Below are positions 6,892 through 13,604 of a stretch of 19,980 nucleotides of DNA, in pieces. A model generated the notes under the pieces. It saw nothing but the letters and a program-made list of their open reading frames with translations, was not told the DNA's origin and did no database searches. The position numbers were made by a program, and so were the translations under genes. Source of the stretch: JACPLA01 sp035291905 (lineage in GTDB: Bacteria > Bacteroidota > Ignavibacteria > UBA10030); contig DATDRF010000010.1 of NCBI GenBank assembly GCA_035291905.1, positions 1 to 19,980 of the forward strand. The letters run 5' to 3'. Numbering within the stretch: position 1 is the stretch's first letter; each line of letters starts with the position of its first letter.

Positions 6892-8267
6892 AGACCATCA
6901 TCGAGCCCTTTAAGATCAAATCCGTTGAGCCAATCCGATTTACCACAGTCTCCGAAAGGGAACGTATCCTCAAGAAGGCCTTCTTCAACCCGTTCAAGAT
7001 TCCCGCCGATGACGTGTTGATCGACCTCCTTACCGACAGCGGCACTTCTGCAATGAGCGCCAAACAGTGGGCGGGGATCATGGACGGCGACGAATCCTAT
7101 GCGGGATCCAGGAGTTTCTTCAGATTCGAATCGGTCATCAGGAAACTCACCGGATTCAAGCATGTCATTCCTACGCATCAGGGCAGGGCAGCCGAAAAGA
7201 TTCTCTTCACGATTGTGGGGGGAGCGGGCAAGTTCATTCCGAACAACACGCATTTCGACACAACTCGGGCGAACGTCGAATTCTCCGGCGCCGAAGCGGT
7301 TGATTTTCAAACTGAAGAGGGAAAAAGACCCGAGGTGATTGCCGACTTTAAAGGGAATATGAACATTCCCGCGCTTGAAAAGTTCATCAAAGAACGTGGA
7401 GCAGCCAACATCCCGCTCTGCATGATGACGATTACCAACAATTCGGGCGGGGGACAGCCCGTCTCCATGAAGAACATTCGAGAGACGAAACAGCTGCTGA
7501 AGAAACATGGGATACCGTTATTTCTCGACGCGTGCCGATTCGCCGAAAATGCTTATTTCATCAAGAAGAGAGAGAAAAGATTCGCCCAGAAGTCGGTCGA
7601 AGAAATTGCCCGCGAGATTTTTTCCCTCGCCGACGGGTGCACCATGAGCGCCAAGAAGGACGCGCTTGTCAACATGGGGGGATTTCTGGCAATGAACGAC
7701 GGTACTCTGGCAACGAAGGCGCGCAATCTCCTCATTGTTACGGAGGGGTTTACGACGTATGGTGGATTGGCAGGACGCGACCTTGAGGCGATCGCCCAGG
7801 GGCTCAATGAGATACTCGACGAGCATTATCTCACATACCGCATCCGGTCAGTCGAGTATCTCGGCGAAAAGCTCACCGCGGCCGGCGTTCCGATCGTCCA
7901 ACCGCCCGGGGGGCACGCAATCTATCTCGACGCAAAGCGGTTCGCCGATCACATTCCGCCTCATCAATACCCGGGCCAATCGATTGTCTGCGAGCTTTTT
8001 CGCGCGGGTGGAATCCGGTCGGTTGAAATCGGAAGCGTCATGTTCGGAAAGTACGATAAGAAGACCGGTACCCTGATTTCGCCTTCGATGGAACTCGTCC
8101 GGCTCGCCATTCCGCGGCGCGTCTATACGCAAAGCCATATCGATTTTGTCATTGAGGTGATCATGGATGTGTATGACCGTCGTCGGCAGCTCACGGGGTA
8201 CGCCATAACAGAGGAGCCCCCCATGCTCCGCCATTTCACCGCAAAATTCAGACCGATCAGGCGTTAA
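6888..8267 (+). CDS. tnaA: Tryptophanase (PLP-dependent beta-eliminating lyase)
   Basis: The 459-residue product belongs to the tryptophanase/tyrosine phenol-lyase family, which splits tryptophan (or tyrosine) into indole (or phenol), pyruvate and ammonia. The PLP lysine is Lys257 in TMSAKKDALVNMGG; IPTHQGRAAE (94-103), LDACRFAENAYF (213-224), YGGLAGRD (291-298) and VRLAIPRRVYTQSH (404-417) are all conserved. Three positions separate the two enzymes: here Asp124 (HFDTT), Ile381 (SVEIGS) and His449 (LRHFTAK) match tryptophanase, while tyrosine phenol-lyase has Thr, Arg and Phe. These comparisons use remembered reference sequences. The start overlaps the bcp stop by four bases. No TnaC-like leader or tryptophan permease is nearby, so control is not visible. 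Confidence 0.88.
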   Translation: MKTIIEPFKIKSVEPIRFTTVSERERILKKAFFNPFKIPADDVLIDLLTDSGTSAMSAKQWAGIMDGDESYAGSRSFFRFESVIRKLTGFKHVIPTHQGRAAEKILFTIVGGAGKFIPNNTHFDTTRANVEFSGAEAVDFQTEEGKRPEVIADFKGNMNIPALEKFIKERGAANIPLCMMTITNNSGGGQPVSMKNIRETKQLLKKHGIPLFLDACRFAENAYFIKKREKRFAQKSVEEIAREIFSLADGCTMSAKKDALVNMGGFLAMNDGTLATKARNLLIVTEGFTTYGGLAGRDLEAIAQGLNEILDEHYLTYRIRSVEYLGEKLTAAGVPIVQPPGGHAIYLDAKRFADHIPPHQYPGQSIVCELFRAGGIRSVEIGSVMFGKYDKKTGTLISPSMELVRLAIPRRVYTQSHIDFVIEVIMDVYDRRRQLTGYAITEEPPMLRHFTAKFRPIRR

Positions 8268-8339
8268 AGCAGAACATAGTTGTTGCATCAAACCGCCAAA
8301 GTTCATACATCTTTTTTGAATTCGAACATCGGGAGTTTG

Positions 8340-9059
8340 ATGCTTAGATGCCCGTCGTGCTCCTACGACAATGATGATTTTGCCACGGTTTGTCTCCAGT
8401 GCAAGAGTTACCTCCAAAATCGGGTCCCAAACCTGAATTTCTTTGAGACGGCTTGGGGGATCATTGAATCGCCAAGGGCAACATTTAGGACAATAACGCT
8501 GGCAGAACACAAGAATTATGTCTTTTTTCTGTTCGCATGTTTTGGCGTGTCAGTTTCATTCACGACGTTCTTCTACCTCAAACTGGGCAGCTATTTCGAT
8601 TCTTTGTTGTTTCTGATCCCCTGGGCCCTCGGAAGCGGCGTCGTGGGCGGCATGGTCCTCACCCCACTCCTTTCGCTCTTCCTCCATCTGGTCGCGCGGG
8701 TCCTTGGAAGTAACCAAAGGTTCCGAAATTCCAATGCACTCTTTGCGTACTCGTTGATTCCAATCGTTCTCTCGATCATATTGATTCTGCCGATCGAGCT
8801 TCTGACGTTTGGCATGTATCTTTTTACATCGAATCCTCATCCGTACGTGATCAAGCCGGTCTCATTCCTGCTTCTCATTGGATTCGACACACTCATGGCA
8901 GGGTGGGCGATCACATTGGCCGTGATAGGAATGACGGTCGTTTATCGATTCTCCGTCCTTAAGGCGGTCGGTGCGGTTCTGATAGTATTGCTTGTCACGT
9001 TGAGCCTCTATCATGTTGCCACAACGCAGATCCCGAATCTGTTGCTCCAGATGGCGTGA
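8340..9059 (+). CDS. Zinc-ribbon / Yip1-like polytopic membrane protein
   Basis: The 239-residue protein starts with a zinc-ribbon-like knuckle pair, CPSC (4-7) and CLQC (18-21). An amphipathic linker (about 33-58, containing FFETAWGIIESPRATFRTI) follows, then about five hydrophobic segments (around 60-80, 88-115, 135-160, 172-200 and 207-225). This layout matches bacterial Yip1-domain proteins, whose function is mostly unknown. The ATG at 8340 has GGGAG a few bases upstream and places the zinc ribbon at the very N-terminus; an in-frame TTG at 8280 is less likely. The stop overlaps a GTG of the next gene, so the membrane protein and the small metallopeptidase are probably co-translated. Confidence 0.75.
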   Translation: MLRCPSCSYDNDDFATVCLQCKSYLQNRVPNLNFFETAWGIIESPRATFRTITLAEHKNYVFFLFACFGVSVSFTTFFYLKLGSYFDSLLFLIPWALGSGVVGGMVLTPLLSLFLHLVARVLGSNQRFRNSNALFAYSLIPIVLSIILILPIELLTFGMYLFTSNPHPYVIKPVSFLLLIGFDTLMAGWAITLAVIGMTVVYRFSVLKAVGAVLIVLLVTLSLYHVATTQIPNLLLQMA

Positions 9060-9439
9060 TCATGACCCGGAAGGAGTTCGAGGATATCGCTCAGGAGGCA
9101 TTCGACAGTCTACCTGACCAGTTTCGCGAGAAGGTCGACAATGTGAGCATCGTGGTGGAAGATTACCCGTCCTTGGATCTGCAGGAATCACTTGGGACGG
9201 ACGAGAGTTCTTTGTTGGGACTGTATCAGGGAGTGCCGTACGGCTACCGTGGAACATGGTACGGTACGTTTCCGACCGTCCCCGATACAATCTTCCTTTT
9301 TCAGAAGAATATCGAGGCGGAATGCAGGGGAGAGGAGATGATCCGCAGGAAAATTGCCGAGGTGCTCTACCATGAATTGGGGCATTACTTTGGAATGAGC
9401 GAAAAAGAGGTACGTTCCATGTTAAGAAACTTCGTCTAA
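9056..9439 (+). CDS. Minimal zincin-like metallopeptidase (DUF1025/PF06262-like)
   Basis: This 127-residue protein matches the small 'possible zinc metallo-peptidase' family. Visible signatures are an N-terminal MTRKEFEDIAQEAFDSLP, the NVSIVVEDYPS strand (29-39), LLGLYQGVPYGYRG (53-66) and the zinc site HELGHYFG (106-113, HExxHxxG), with Glu107 as the likely catalytic base. There is no signal peptide or transmembrane segment, so it should be cytoplasmic. The GTG at 9056 gives a four-base GTGA overlap with the upstream gene; the ATG at 9062 is an equally acceptable start, two codons shorter. Neither has a clear ribosome-binding site, which fits coupling. The physiological substrate of this family is not known to me. 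Confidence 0.85.
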   Translation: MIMTRKEFEDIAQEAFDSLPDQFREKVDNVSIVVEDYPSLDLQESLGTDESSLLGLYQGVPYGYRGTWYGTFPTVPDTIFLFQKNIEAECRGEEMIRRKIAEVLYHELGHYFGMSEKEVRSMLRNFV

Positions 9440-9466
9440 CCCTCCTCAATAGAACGGAATATTATT

Positions 9467-9766
9467 ATGGCAAAGGTCATTCTTCAGATATCGTACGAAA
9501 TCGATCCGGGCAGGAGGGATGAATACGAACGGCTTGCGAAGGAAATGAAACAGCACTTCACGACGGTTCGCAAAAAGAACTACTCCATCTATGAGCAGAA
9601 GGGGAAGAAGAACGCTTTTGTCGAACAATTCGTGTGCGCCACTCAAGAAGAATATGAAGCGTTGGAAGACGATCTGGATGAAAAAAGCGAAGATCTCGTC
9701 AACAAGCTCGACGGGCTCTTGAGAGATGGCAAGACACGATACATCACGCTGGTTGAGACGGATTAG
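9467..9766 (+). CDS. Small dimeric alpha/beta-barrel (ABM-like) protein
   Basis: This 99-residue protein has the strand-helix pattern of the antibiotic biosynthesis monooxygenase-like dimeric barrel. An N-terminal strand (KVILQISYEIDPG) is followed by a long helix (RRDEYERLAKEMKQH), a strand around NYSIYEQ, a strand with FVEQFVCATQEEYEAL, another helix and a C-terminal TRYITLVETD strand. Many members of this fold are small uncharacterised proteins, so an enzymatic role is not implied. It is highly charged and without signal or membrane segments. It follows the metallopeptidase by 27 bases and ends at the shared terminator, closing this operon. Confidence 0.7.
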   Translation: MAKVILQISYEIDPGRRDEYERLAKEMKQHFTTVRKKNYSIYEQKGKKNAFVEQFVCATQEEYEALEDDLDEKSEDLVNKLDGLLRDGKTRYITLVETD

Positions 9767-9784
9767 GTATGCTGGAAATAAAAG

Positions 9785-9819
9785 AAGCCTGAGGGCGGGA
9801 TTCCGCCTTCAGGCTTTTT
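9785..9819. terminator. Bidirectional terminator between convergent operons
   Basis: A 14-base stem (9785-9798 with 9803-9816, one G-T pair) encloses a 4-base loop. The + strand continues into five T (9815-9819), and the reverse strand into a T-rich stretch. It sits between the ABM-like gene (stop 9766) and the oppositely oriented M28 peptidase gene (stop 9838), so one hairpin can serve both. Confidence 0.9.
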
Positions 9820-9837
9820 CGCGTTCAAGAGTCTGGA

Positions 9838-11652
9838 TCAGGGTCTTCGCTCGAGCGTCAACTTCAATTTCACAGTCTCGTTGCCCCGTTTTACCACCAC
9901 CTCCACCTGGTCGCCCGGCTTGTATTCTCCGAGAGCAAACGTGTAGTCGTACAGGTTCTTGATGTCGATCGTCCCAAACTTGATGATGATGTCCCCTCCC
10001 TGGAGTCCTGCCTTGGCGGCAGGGCTTCCATCACGGACTCCTGAGATCTTCATCCCTGCTGCGGTTTCGCCGAAATCCGGAATTGTCCCTGTATACGAGC
10101 GGATTCCCCGGCCGCTTCCCTGGGCAGGCCTTGGCTGCTCAACCTGAACGTATTGAGGTTTTGTTTCGGTCGTGTCGAGAGTGGTTGCGATCGTCCGAAC
10201 GTATTCAAGCACCTTCCGCATCCCTTCATAGTTGATGGTCTGCCAGTCATCGGAGGGACGATGGTAATCTCCGTGAAGATCGGTGAAGAAATGGAATACG
10301 GGAATGTTCTTTCCGTAAAAGGAGGATTGGTCGCTCGGTCCGAATCCGTCCTTGTTGAGCTTGAGCACAAATGATGAATCGGCGTTTGCCTTTTGAGCAA
10401 GTTCCTCAAACCCGGGAGAAGTGCCGATCCCATAAACAATCAGCTTCCGTTCATTCAGCCGGCCGATCATGTCCATGTTGAGCATGGTGACGATTCGTGA
10501 CAATGGAATCGTCGGGTCCTTGACGAAGTGTGCCGATCCCAGCAGGCCCATCTCCTCGCCCGTGAATGCAGTGAAGAGCATGCTTCGTTTGAGCGATGCT
10601 CGTTGCGAGCCGTAATACTGTGCAAGTTCGAGGAGGCCGACCGTACCGGAACCGTTATCGTCAGCCCCGTTGTGAACCGCAACCGTGTCGGGTTGAAGAG
10701 AGCCGGAGTTTTCCCCTCCCATTCCCAAATGGTCGTAGTGTGCGCCGACGACGAGTACCTCGTTCTTGAGTCCGGCTTCAGATCCCTCGAGGTAGCCAAG
10801 TACATTCTTCGAAGTCTTTCGAATCTCTTCCACCTCGGCCGCAGCTTTCACCGTGACCCCGTCGAGGATCATGGAGCGCGGTTTTTTCTCCTTGTTGATA
10901 CCTTCCTGAAGCTGTTGGACGGTCATCCCTCCGGAAGGGAGGAGTCGGTTGACCGCAGCTTGCGTCATGGTGAACGAAGGGATCCCCGCGGAACCCGCGG
11001 ATTGGTCATAGGTGAGACGCATCAGCTCGTCCTTGTCGGCATCGGCGGGTCCCGTAACGACGATCAGCGCCGTCGCTCCCTGTTCCCTTGCCTTTGTAGC
11101 TTTGTAACGGAGACTCGCATACTGATTGAAGTCGCTGTGCTGGTTGTCTCCTTCGGGATGGAACCGAAGGACGATGACCGCCTTGCCCTTGACGTCAATA
11201 CCTTCAAAATCGTCGTATCCCTTCTCCTTCGAAGCGATTCCGTACCCTGCAAACACCACGGCCCCCTCAAAAACCCCCGTCGATGAGAATCCAAGCGGAC
11301 GAAAGTCCTCGTTCAATGAGAACTTCACTTCCTTTCCCTTCGTGGAGGCAGTAAAGGAATTGTTGGATCCCATCTTGACACCGGCAACGAATTCGAACGG
11401 TTGGAAGAAAGTCCCTTCTTCTCCGGCAGGGGAGAGACCGTAGGCCTTGAATTCCCGCGCAATATACTCCGCGACTTTGTCTGCGCCGTCAGAGCCCGCG
11501 CGGCGCCCTTGGAGTTCATCTGAAGCGATATACTTCAAATGATTGCGAAGTTCATCAACGGTTATGTCGTTGTTTCTCTTGGATTGTGCTCCGAGTGTGA
11601 AAAAGAAAACAGATGTCAGAACAAGAACAATACAGCCTCGTAGCTGTTTCAT
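9838..11652 (-). CDS. Secreted M28 aminopeptidase with PA and C-terminal PDZ domains
   Basis: The 604-residue protein has a signal peptide (residues 1-23), a PA-like insert (about 125-260), a peptidase M28 catalytic domain (about 280-490) and a PDZ domain (about 517-600, with GVRDGSPAAKAGLQGGDIII). The di-zinc site is complete: His305 (GAHYDHLG), Asp331/Asp332 (GADDNGSG), Glu366/Glu367 (TGEEMG), Asp394 (NMDMIG) and His464 (DYHRPSD). M28 enzymes are zinc aminopeptidases, here probably periplasmic or extracellular and used to degrade peptides for nutrition. The start at 11652 is fixed by AAAAGGAG at 11664-11657 on this strand; a longer in-frame TTG start at 11676 overlaps the upstream stop. It lies 20 bases after the PD40 gene in the same operon. 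Confidence 0.93.
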   Translation of the reverse strand: MKQLRGCIVLVLTSVFFFTLGAQSKRNNDITVDELRNHLKYIASDELQGRRAGSDGADKVAEYIAREFKAYGLSPAGEEGTFFQPFEFVAGVKMGSNNSFTASTKGKEVKFSLNEDFRPLGFSSTGVFEGAVVFAGYGIASKEKGYDDFEGIDVKGKAVIVLRFHPEGDNQHSDFNQYASLRYKATKAREQGATALIVVTGPADADKDELMRLTYDQSAGSAGIPSFTMTQAAVNRLLPSGGMTVQQLQEGINKEKKPRSMILDGVTVKAAAEVEEIRKTSKNVLGYLEGSEAGLKNEVLVVGAHYDHLGMGGENSGSLQPDTVAVHNGADDNGSGTVGLLELAQYYGSQRASLKRSMLFTAFTGEEMGLLGSAHFVKDPTIPLSRIVTMLNMDMIGRLNERKLIVYGIGTSPGFEELAQKANADSSFVLKLNKDGFGPSDQSSFYGKNIPVFHFFTDLHGDYHRPSDDWQTINYEGMRKVLEYVRTIATTLDTTETKPQYVQVEQPRPAQGSGRGIRSYTGTIPDFGETAAGMKISGVRDGSPAAKAGLQGGDIIIKFGTIDIKNLYDYTFALGEYKPGDQVEVVVKRGNETVKLKLTLERRP

Positions 11653-11672
11653 GATACTCCTTTTAGTCGTGT

Positions 11673-12707
11673 TCAATCTACCCAGTCGGCAATGAAGATG
11701 TTGAATTCATAGGGCCCTTTGGCATTTCTGTCTGAGACAAAAATCACCTGCTTGCCGTCCCTCGTGAACATGGGAAAGGCGTTGAAATGTCCATCGAACG
11801 TTATCTGCTCTCTGCCGGACCCGTCGTCGTTCATCAGATAAAGATGAAACATCCGGCCCTTTGGGTCCTGAGAGTTCGAGGCAAAGATAATTCGCTTGTC
11901 GTCCGGATGAAAGAAGGGGGCAAAATTTGCAGCGCCGTTCTTCGTCACTTGCCGCCGGTTCTTGCCGTCCGCATCGCTCACGAAGATCTCCATCTTCGTG
12001 GGTCGGACAAGTTCCTCTGCCAGCAGTGCCTTGTAGTCTGCCACCGCCGAGCTGTCCTTGTGATGAAATGCCCGGTAGACAATCCGTTTCCCGTCCCAGG
12101 AAAAGAATGCGCCTCCATCATATCCAAGTTCGTTTGTTACCCTTGTGACGCCGGAGCCGTCGAGGTTCATCGTATACAGGTCAAGATCACCGTCCCGCGA
12201 AGAGGTGAAAATAATCTTGTTTCCGGCGGGAGAAATTGTCGCTTCAGCATCGTAACCGCCTGTCGCCGAGAGCACTTTGATATCCGAACCGTCAGGGTTT
12301 GAGGTGTAGATATCGTAAGCGTTCCACACGCCCCAGACGTATCCCTTCGATTTGTCCGGCCTGGGATAGCATTGGTCGCCTTTCCCGTGAGTCGAGGCAT
12401 AGAGGATCCGTCTTCCGTCAGGGAAGAAATATCCGCATGTTGTCACGCCTTTACCGGTGGATGCCAGCTTCTGTTCCGAGCCGTCAAAGTTCATCGTGAA
12501 AATCTGGTCGCATTCGTGCGGCGAACGGGTGGATTGGAACACGATTCGCTTGTTGTCAAATGAGAAATAGGCTTCGGCATTTGTACCGCCGAACGTTAAC
12601 TGACGCACATTGCGAAGATGACCCTCGTTCTTCGCTTCGGTCGACTGCGGAGGATTGTCAAAGAAAAGAAAGAACAGTGAAGCGGCTCCCAGGAACAGAT
12701 GGCTCAT
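11673..12707 (-). CDS. Exported PD40 (TolB-like) beta-propeller protein
   Basis: The 344-residue protein has a short hydrophobic N-terminus (about residues 3-16, LFLGAASLFFLFF), probably a signal peptide, and then repeated PD40/WD40-like units. Recurring elements are 'iy.mn.DGsg...lT' (FTMNFDGSE, YTSNPDGSD, YTMNLDGSG, FVSDADGKN, LYLMNDDGSG) alternating with 'f.f.pdgkrIvF.S.r' (FSFDNKRIVFQSTR, ISPAGNKIIFTSSRDG, FFHPDDKRIIFASN, FTRDGKQVIFVSDRN). This makes a six- or so-bladed propeller like the C-terminal half of TolB; no separate TolB N-terminal domain is present. The role is unknown, perhaps binding of a peptide or polysaccharide in the periplasm. Its stop is about 20 bases before the M28 peptidase start, so the two are probably co-expressed. 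Confidence 0.85.
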   Translation of the reverse strand: MSHLFLGAASLFFLFFDNPPQSTEAKNEGHLRNVRQLTFGGTNAEAYFSFDNKRIVFQSTRSPHECDQIFTMNFDGSEQKLASTGKGVTTCGYFFPDGRRILYASTHGKGDQCYPRPDKSKGYVWGVWNAYDIYTSNPDGSDIKVLSATGGYDAEATISPAGNKIIFTSSRDGDLDLYTMNLDGSGVTRVTNELGYDGGAFFSWDGKRIVYRAFHHKDSSAVADYKALLAEELVRPTKMEIFVSDADGKNRRQVTKNGAANFAPFFHPDDKRIIFASNSQDPKGRMFHLYLMNDDGSGREQITFDGHFNAFPMFTRDGKQVIFVSDRNAKGPYEFNIFIADWVD

Positions 12708-12747
12708 AGAATCTCTCGTTTATTTGAAGAAAGGGGTGGAACAGCGG

Positions 12748-12882
12748 TCAGCATTCGTAAGGAAAATACGATTTCTTGTTCGATGGGTCAACAATCAATT
12801 CAATCCTGCCGAGCCTGATCGTCAACTTCTCGTTCGTCGAAAGAGGCGAAACGGTCAGGACTTCCTCGTGAGAAGACGTCAT
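12748..12882 (-). CDS. Possible small protein, 44 residues
   Basis: On the reverse strand an ATG at 12882 opens a 44-codon frame ending in TGA at 12748. The peptide includes LTVSPLSTNEKLTIRLGRIE and LIVDPSNKKSYFPYEC. AGGGAGG lies about 9 bases upstream of this ATG, a good ribosome-binding site; another in-frame ATG at 12891 directly abuts it and is less suitable. Codon composition is like that of neighbouring genes. The frame ends 40 bases before the PD40 gene in the same direction, so it could be the first gene of that operon. I recognise no family, and a chance ORF cannot be excluded. Confidence 0.35.
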   Translation of the reverse strand: MTSSHEEVLTVSPLSTNEKLTIRLGRIELIVDPSNKKSYFPYEC

Positions 12883-13149
12883 AGATGACATCCTCCCTTG
12901 GAATTCCGTTGACTGTAAGTTGCAGTACCCTCTTATGGAGAGCCCCTGCCTCAAAGACGTCATACACAGAACAGGCAATGGGGTGATAATCGGGTTTCGG
13001 GGAGACTTTCCCTTCTCTATGGATGTGTTCATTGGTCAGTGCTCTTTATGGGGTGGCGGGAACAACAGAAAGCCAACTATTGTTCGATTTCATGCTTCCC
13101 TATAACAAGAGGGATTGCATCTTTTGTTCCCCGTACCTACTTTTCTTCT
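12883..13149. other. Divergent intergenic region between the peptidase operon and the metal-uptake operon
   Basis: No convincing gene is visible here. The right part holds a candidate promoter and repeated AACAA/TTGTT half-sites for the metal-uptake operon. The left part holds the ribosome-binding site of the 44-residue ORF. An 11-base direct repeat AAGACGTCATA at 12873-12883 and 12954-12964 is of unknown meaning. Confidence 0.5.
13058..13131 (+). promoter_or_regulatory. Candidate promoter with AACAA/TTGTT half-sites before the metal-uptake operon
   Basis: GGGAACAA (13058-13065) has inverted partners TTGTTC (13080-13085) and TTGTTCCC (13124-13131). A TATAAC box at 13101-13106 lies between the two partners, 15 bases after the TTGTTC that may double as a -35 element. 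The arrangement looks like an operator flanking a promoter. It does not match a Fur/Zur box that I know, so the regulator is unidentified. Confidence 0.3.
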
Positions 13150-13497
13150 ATGAGAAGCGAGATCACCAAAATCCTCGTCCAGATTCTTCTGACCTGCCAG
13201 TTGATACTCACACTGGCTGACTTCGCGCACACCGAGTCCCTCGTATTCGGGGCTCTGCCCGACGCTGTCGAAAACCACGATTGCGGGGCAAGAGAGATTC
13301 ACAAGCCGCTCGATTCCTGCCAGCCGTGTCTCCCATGCTGCCGCATCACCCATTCAGTTGCTCTTCCGGAAGCCGTATCCTTCAATGCTCCCGTCTTTCG
13401 GACTCCTCTGGCGAAACCCCATTGCTCCCGGCTGTTTGAAGTAAGTGTCTCGTCATCCGTTCCCAAGCGGGGCCCTCCCGACCTGGCGGCTCTTTGA
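13150..13497 (+). CDS. Small exported Cys/His-rich protein heading the metal-uptake operon
   Basis: The 115-residue product has a basic start and a hydrophobic stretch (about residues 7-24) that looks like a signal peptide or membrane anchor. A Cys-rich segment follows: Cys45, then SCQPCLPCC (56-64, Cys57, 60, 63, 64), with His43, His51 and His68 nearby and Cys92/His91 later. The C-terminus PKRGPPDLAAL recalls the 'R-[GA]-P-P' ending of DUF2946-like small proteins found with metal transport genes; that resemblance is from memory. A role in periplasmic metal binding or in sensing for the downstream transporter is inferred. The ATG at 13150 begins the signal-like segment; the upstream in-frame extension from 13039 has no such feature. 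No Shine-Dalgarno is visible. Confidence 0.6.
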   Translation: MRSEITKILVQILLTCQLILTLADFAHTESLVFGALPDAVENHDCGAREIHKPLDSCQPCLPCCRITHSVALPEAVSFNAPVFRTPLAKPHCSRLFEVSVSSSVPKRGPPDLAAL

Positions 13498-13552
13498 CTC
13501 TGACGAGTCATCCCACACGCCGATCCTATACCGTCCACGTTTGCTTGAACCC

Positions 13553-13600
13553 ATCGATTTACCATGGTGTCAAGGTGGATGCCAAATCGATCTGGAGGAG
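13553..13600 (+). promoter_or_regulatory. Inverted repeat and ribosome-binding site before the porin-like gene
   Basis: ATCGATTT (13553-13560) and AAATCGAT (13584-13591) are perfect 8-base inverted arms around a 23-base loop, ending two bases before the ribosome-binding site GGAGGAG (13594-13600). The ribosome-binding site fixes the porin start at ATG 13605. The hairpin could influence translation or mRNA stability; this is unproven. Confidence 0.4.
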
Positions 13601-13604
13601 TCAC

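Noticed and set aside
6777..7508. 243-codon ORF on the - strand
   Set aside because: It is antisense to the bcp and tryptophanase genes and has no recognisable motif.
8283..8311. Possible promoter TTGCAT-17-TACATC before the Yip1-like gene
   Set aside because: The -10 element matches the consensus poorly, and read-through from tryptophanase is equally plausible since no terminator is seen after it.
10528..11286. 252-codon ORF on the + strand
   Set aside because: It lies entirely opposite the M28 peptidase gene, which has complete catalytic motifs; the + strand translation shows no domain pattern.
12873..12964. 11-base direct repeat AAGACGTCATA (two copies)
   Set aside because: There are only two copies 81 bases apart, one inside the putative 44-residue ORF; this is compatible with chance and too little for an operator claim.
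13039..13149. N-terminal extension of the Cys-rich small protein
   Set aside because: The extension contains no conserved feature and would bury the signal-like segment; the candidate promoter also lies in it.
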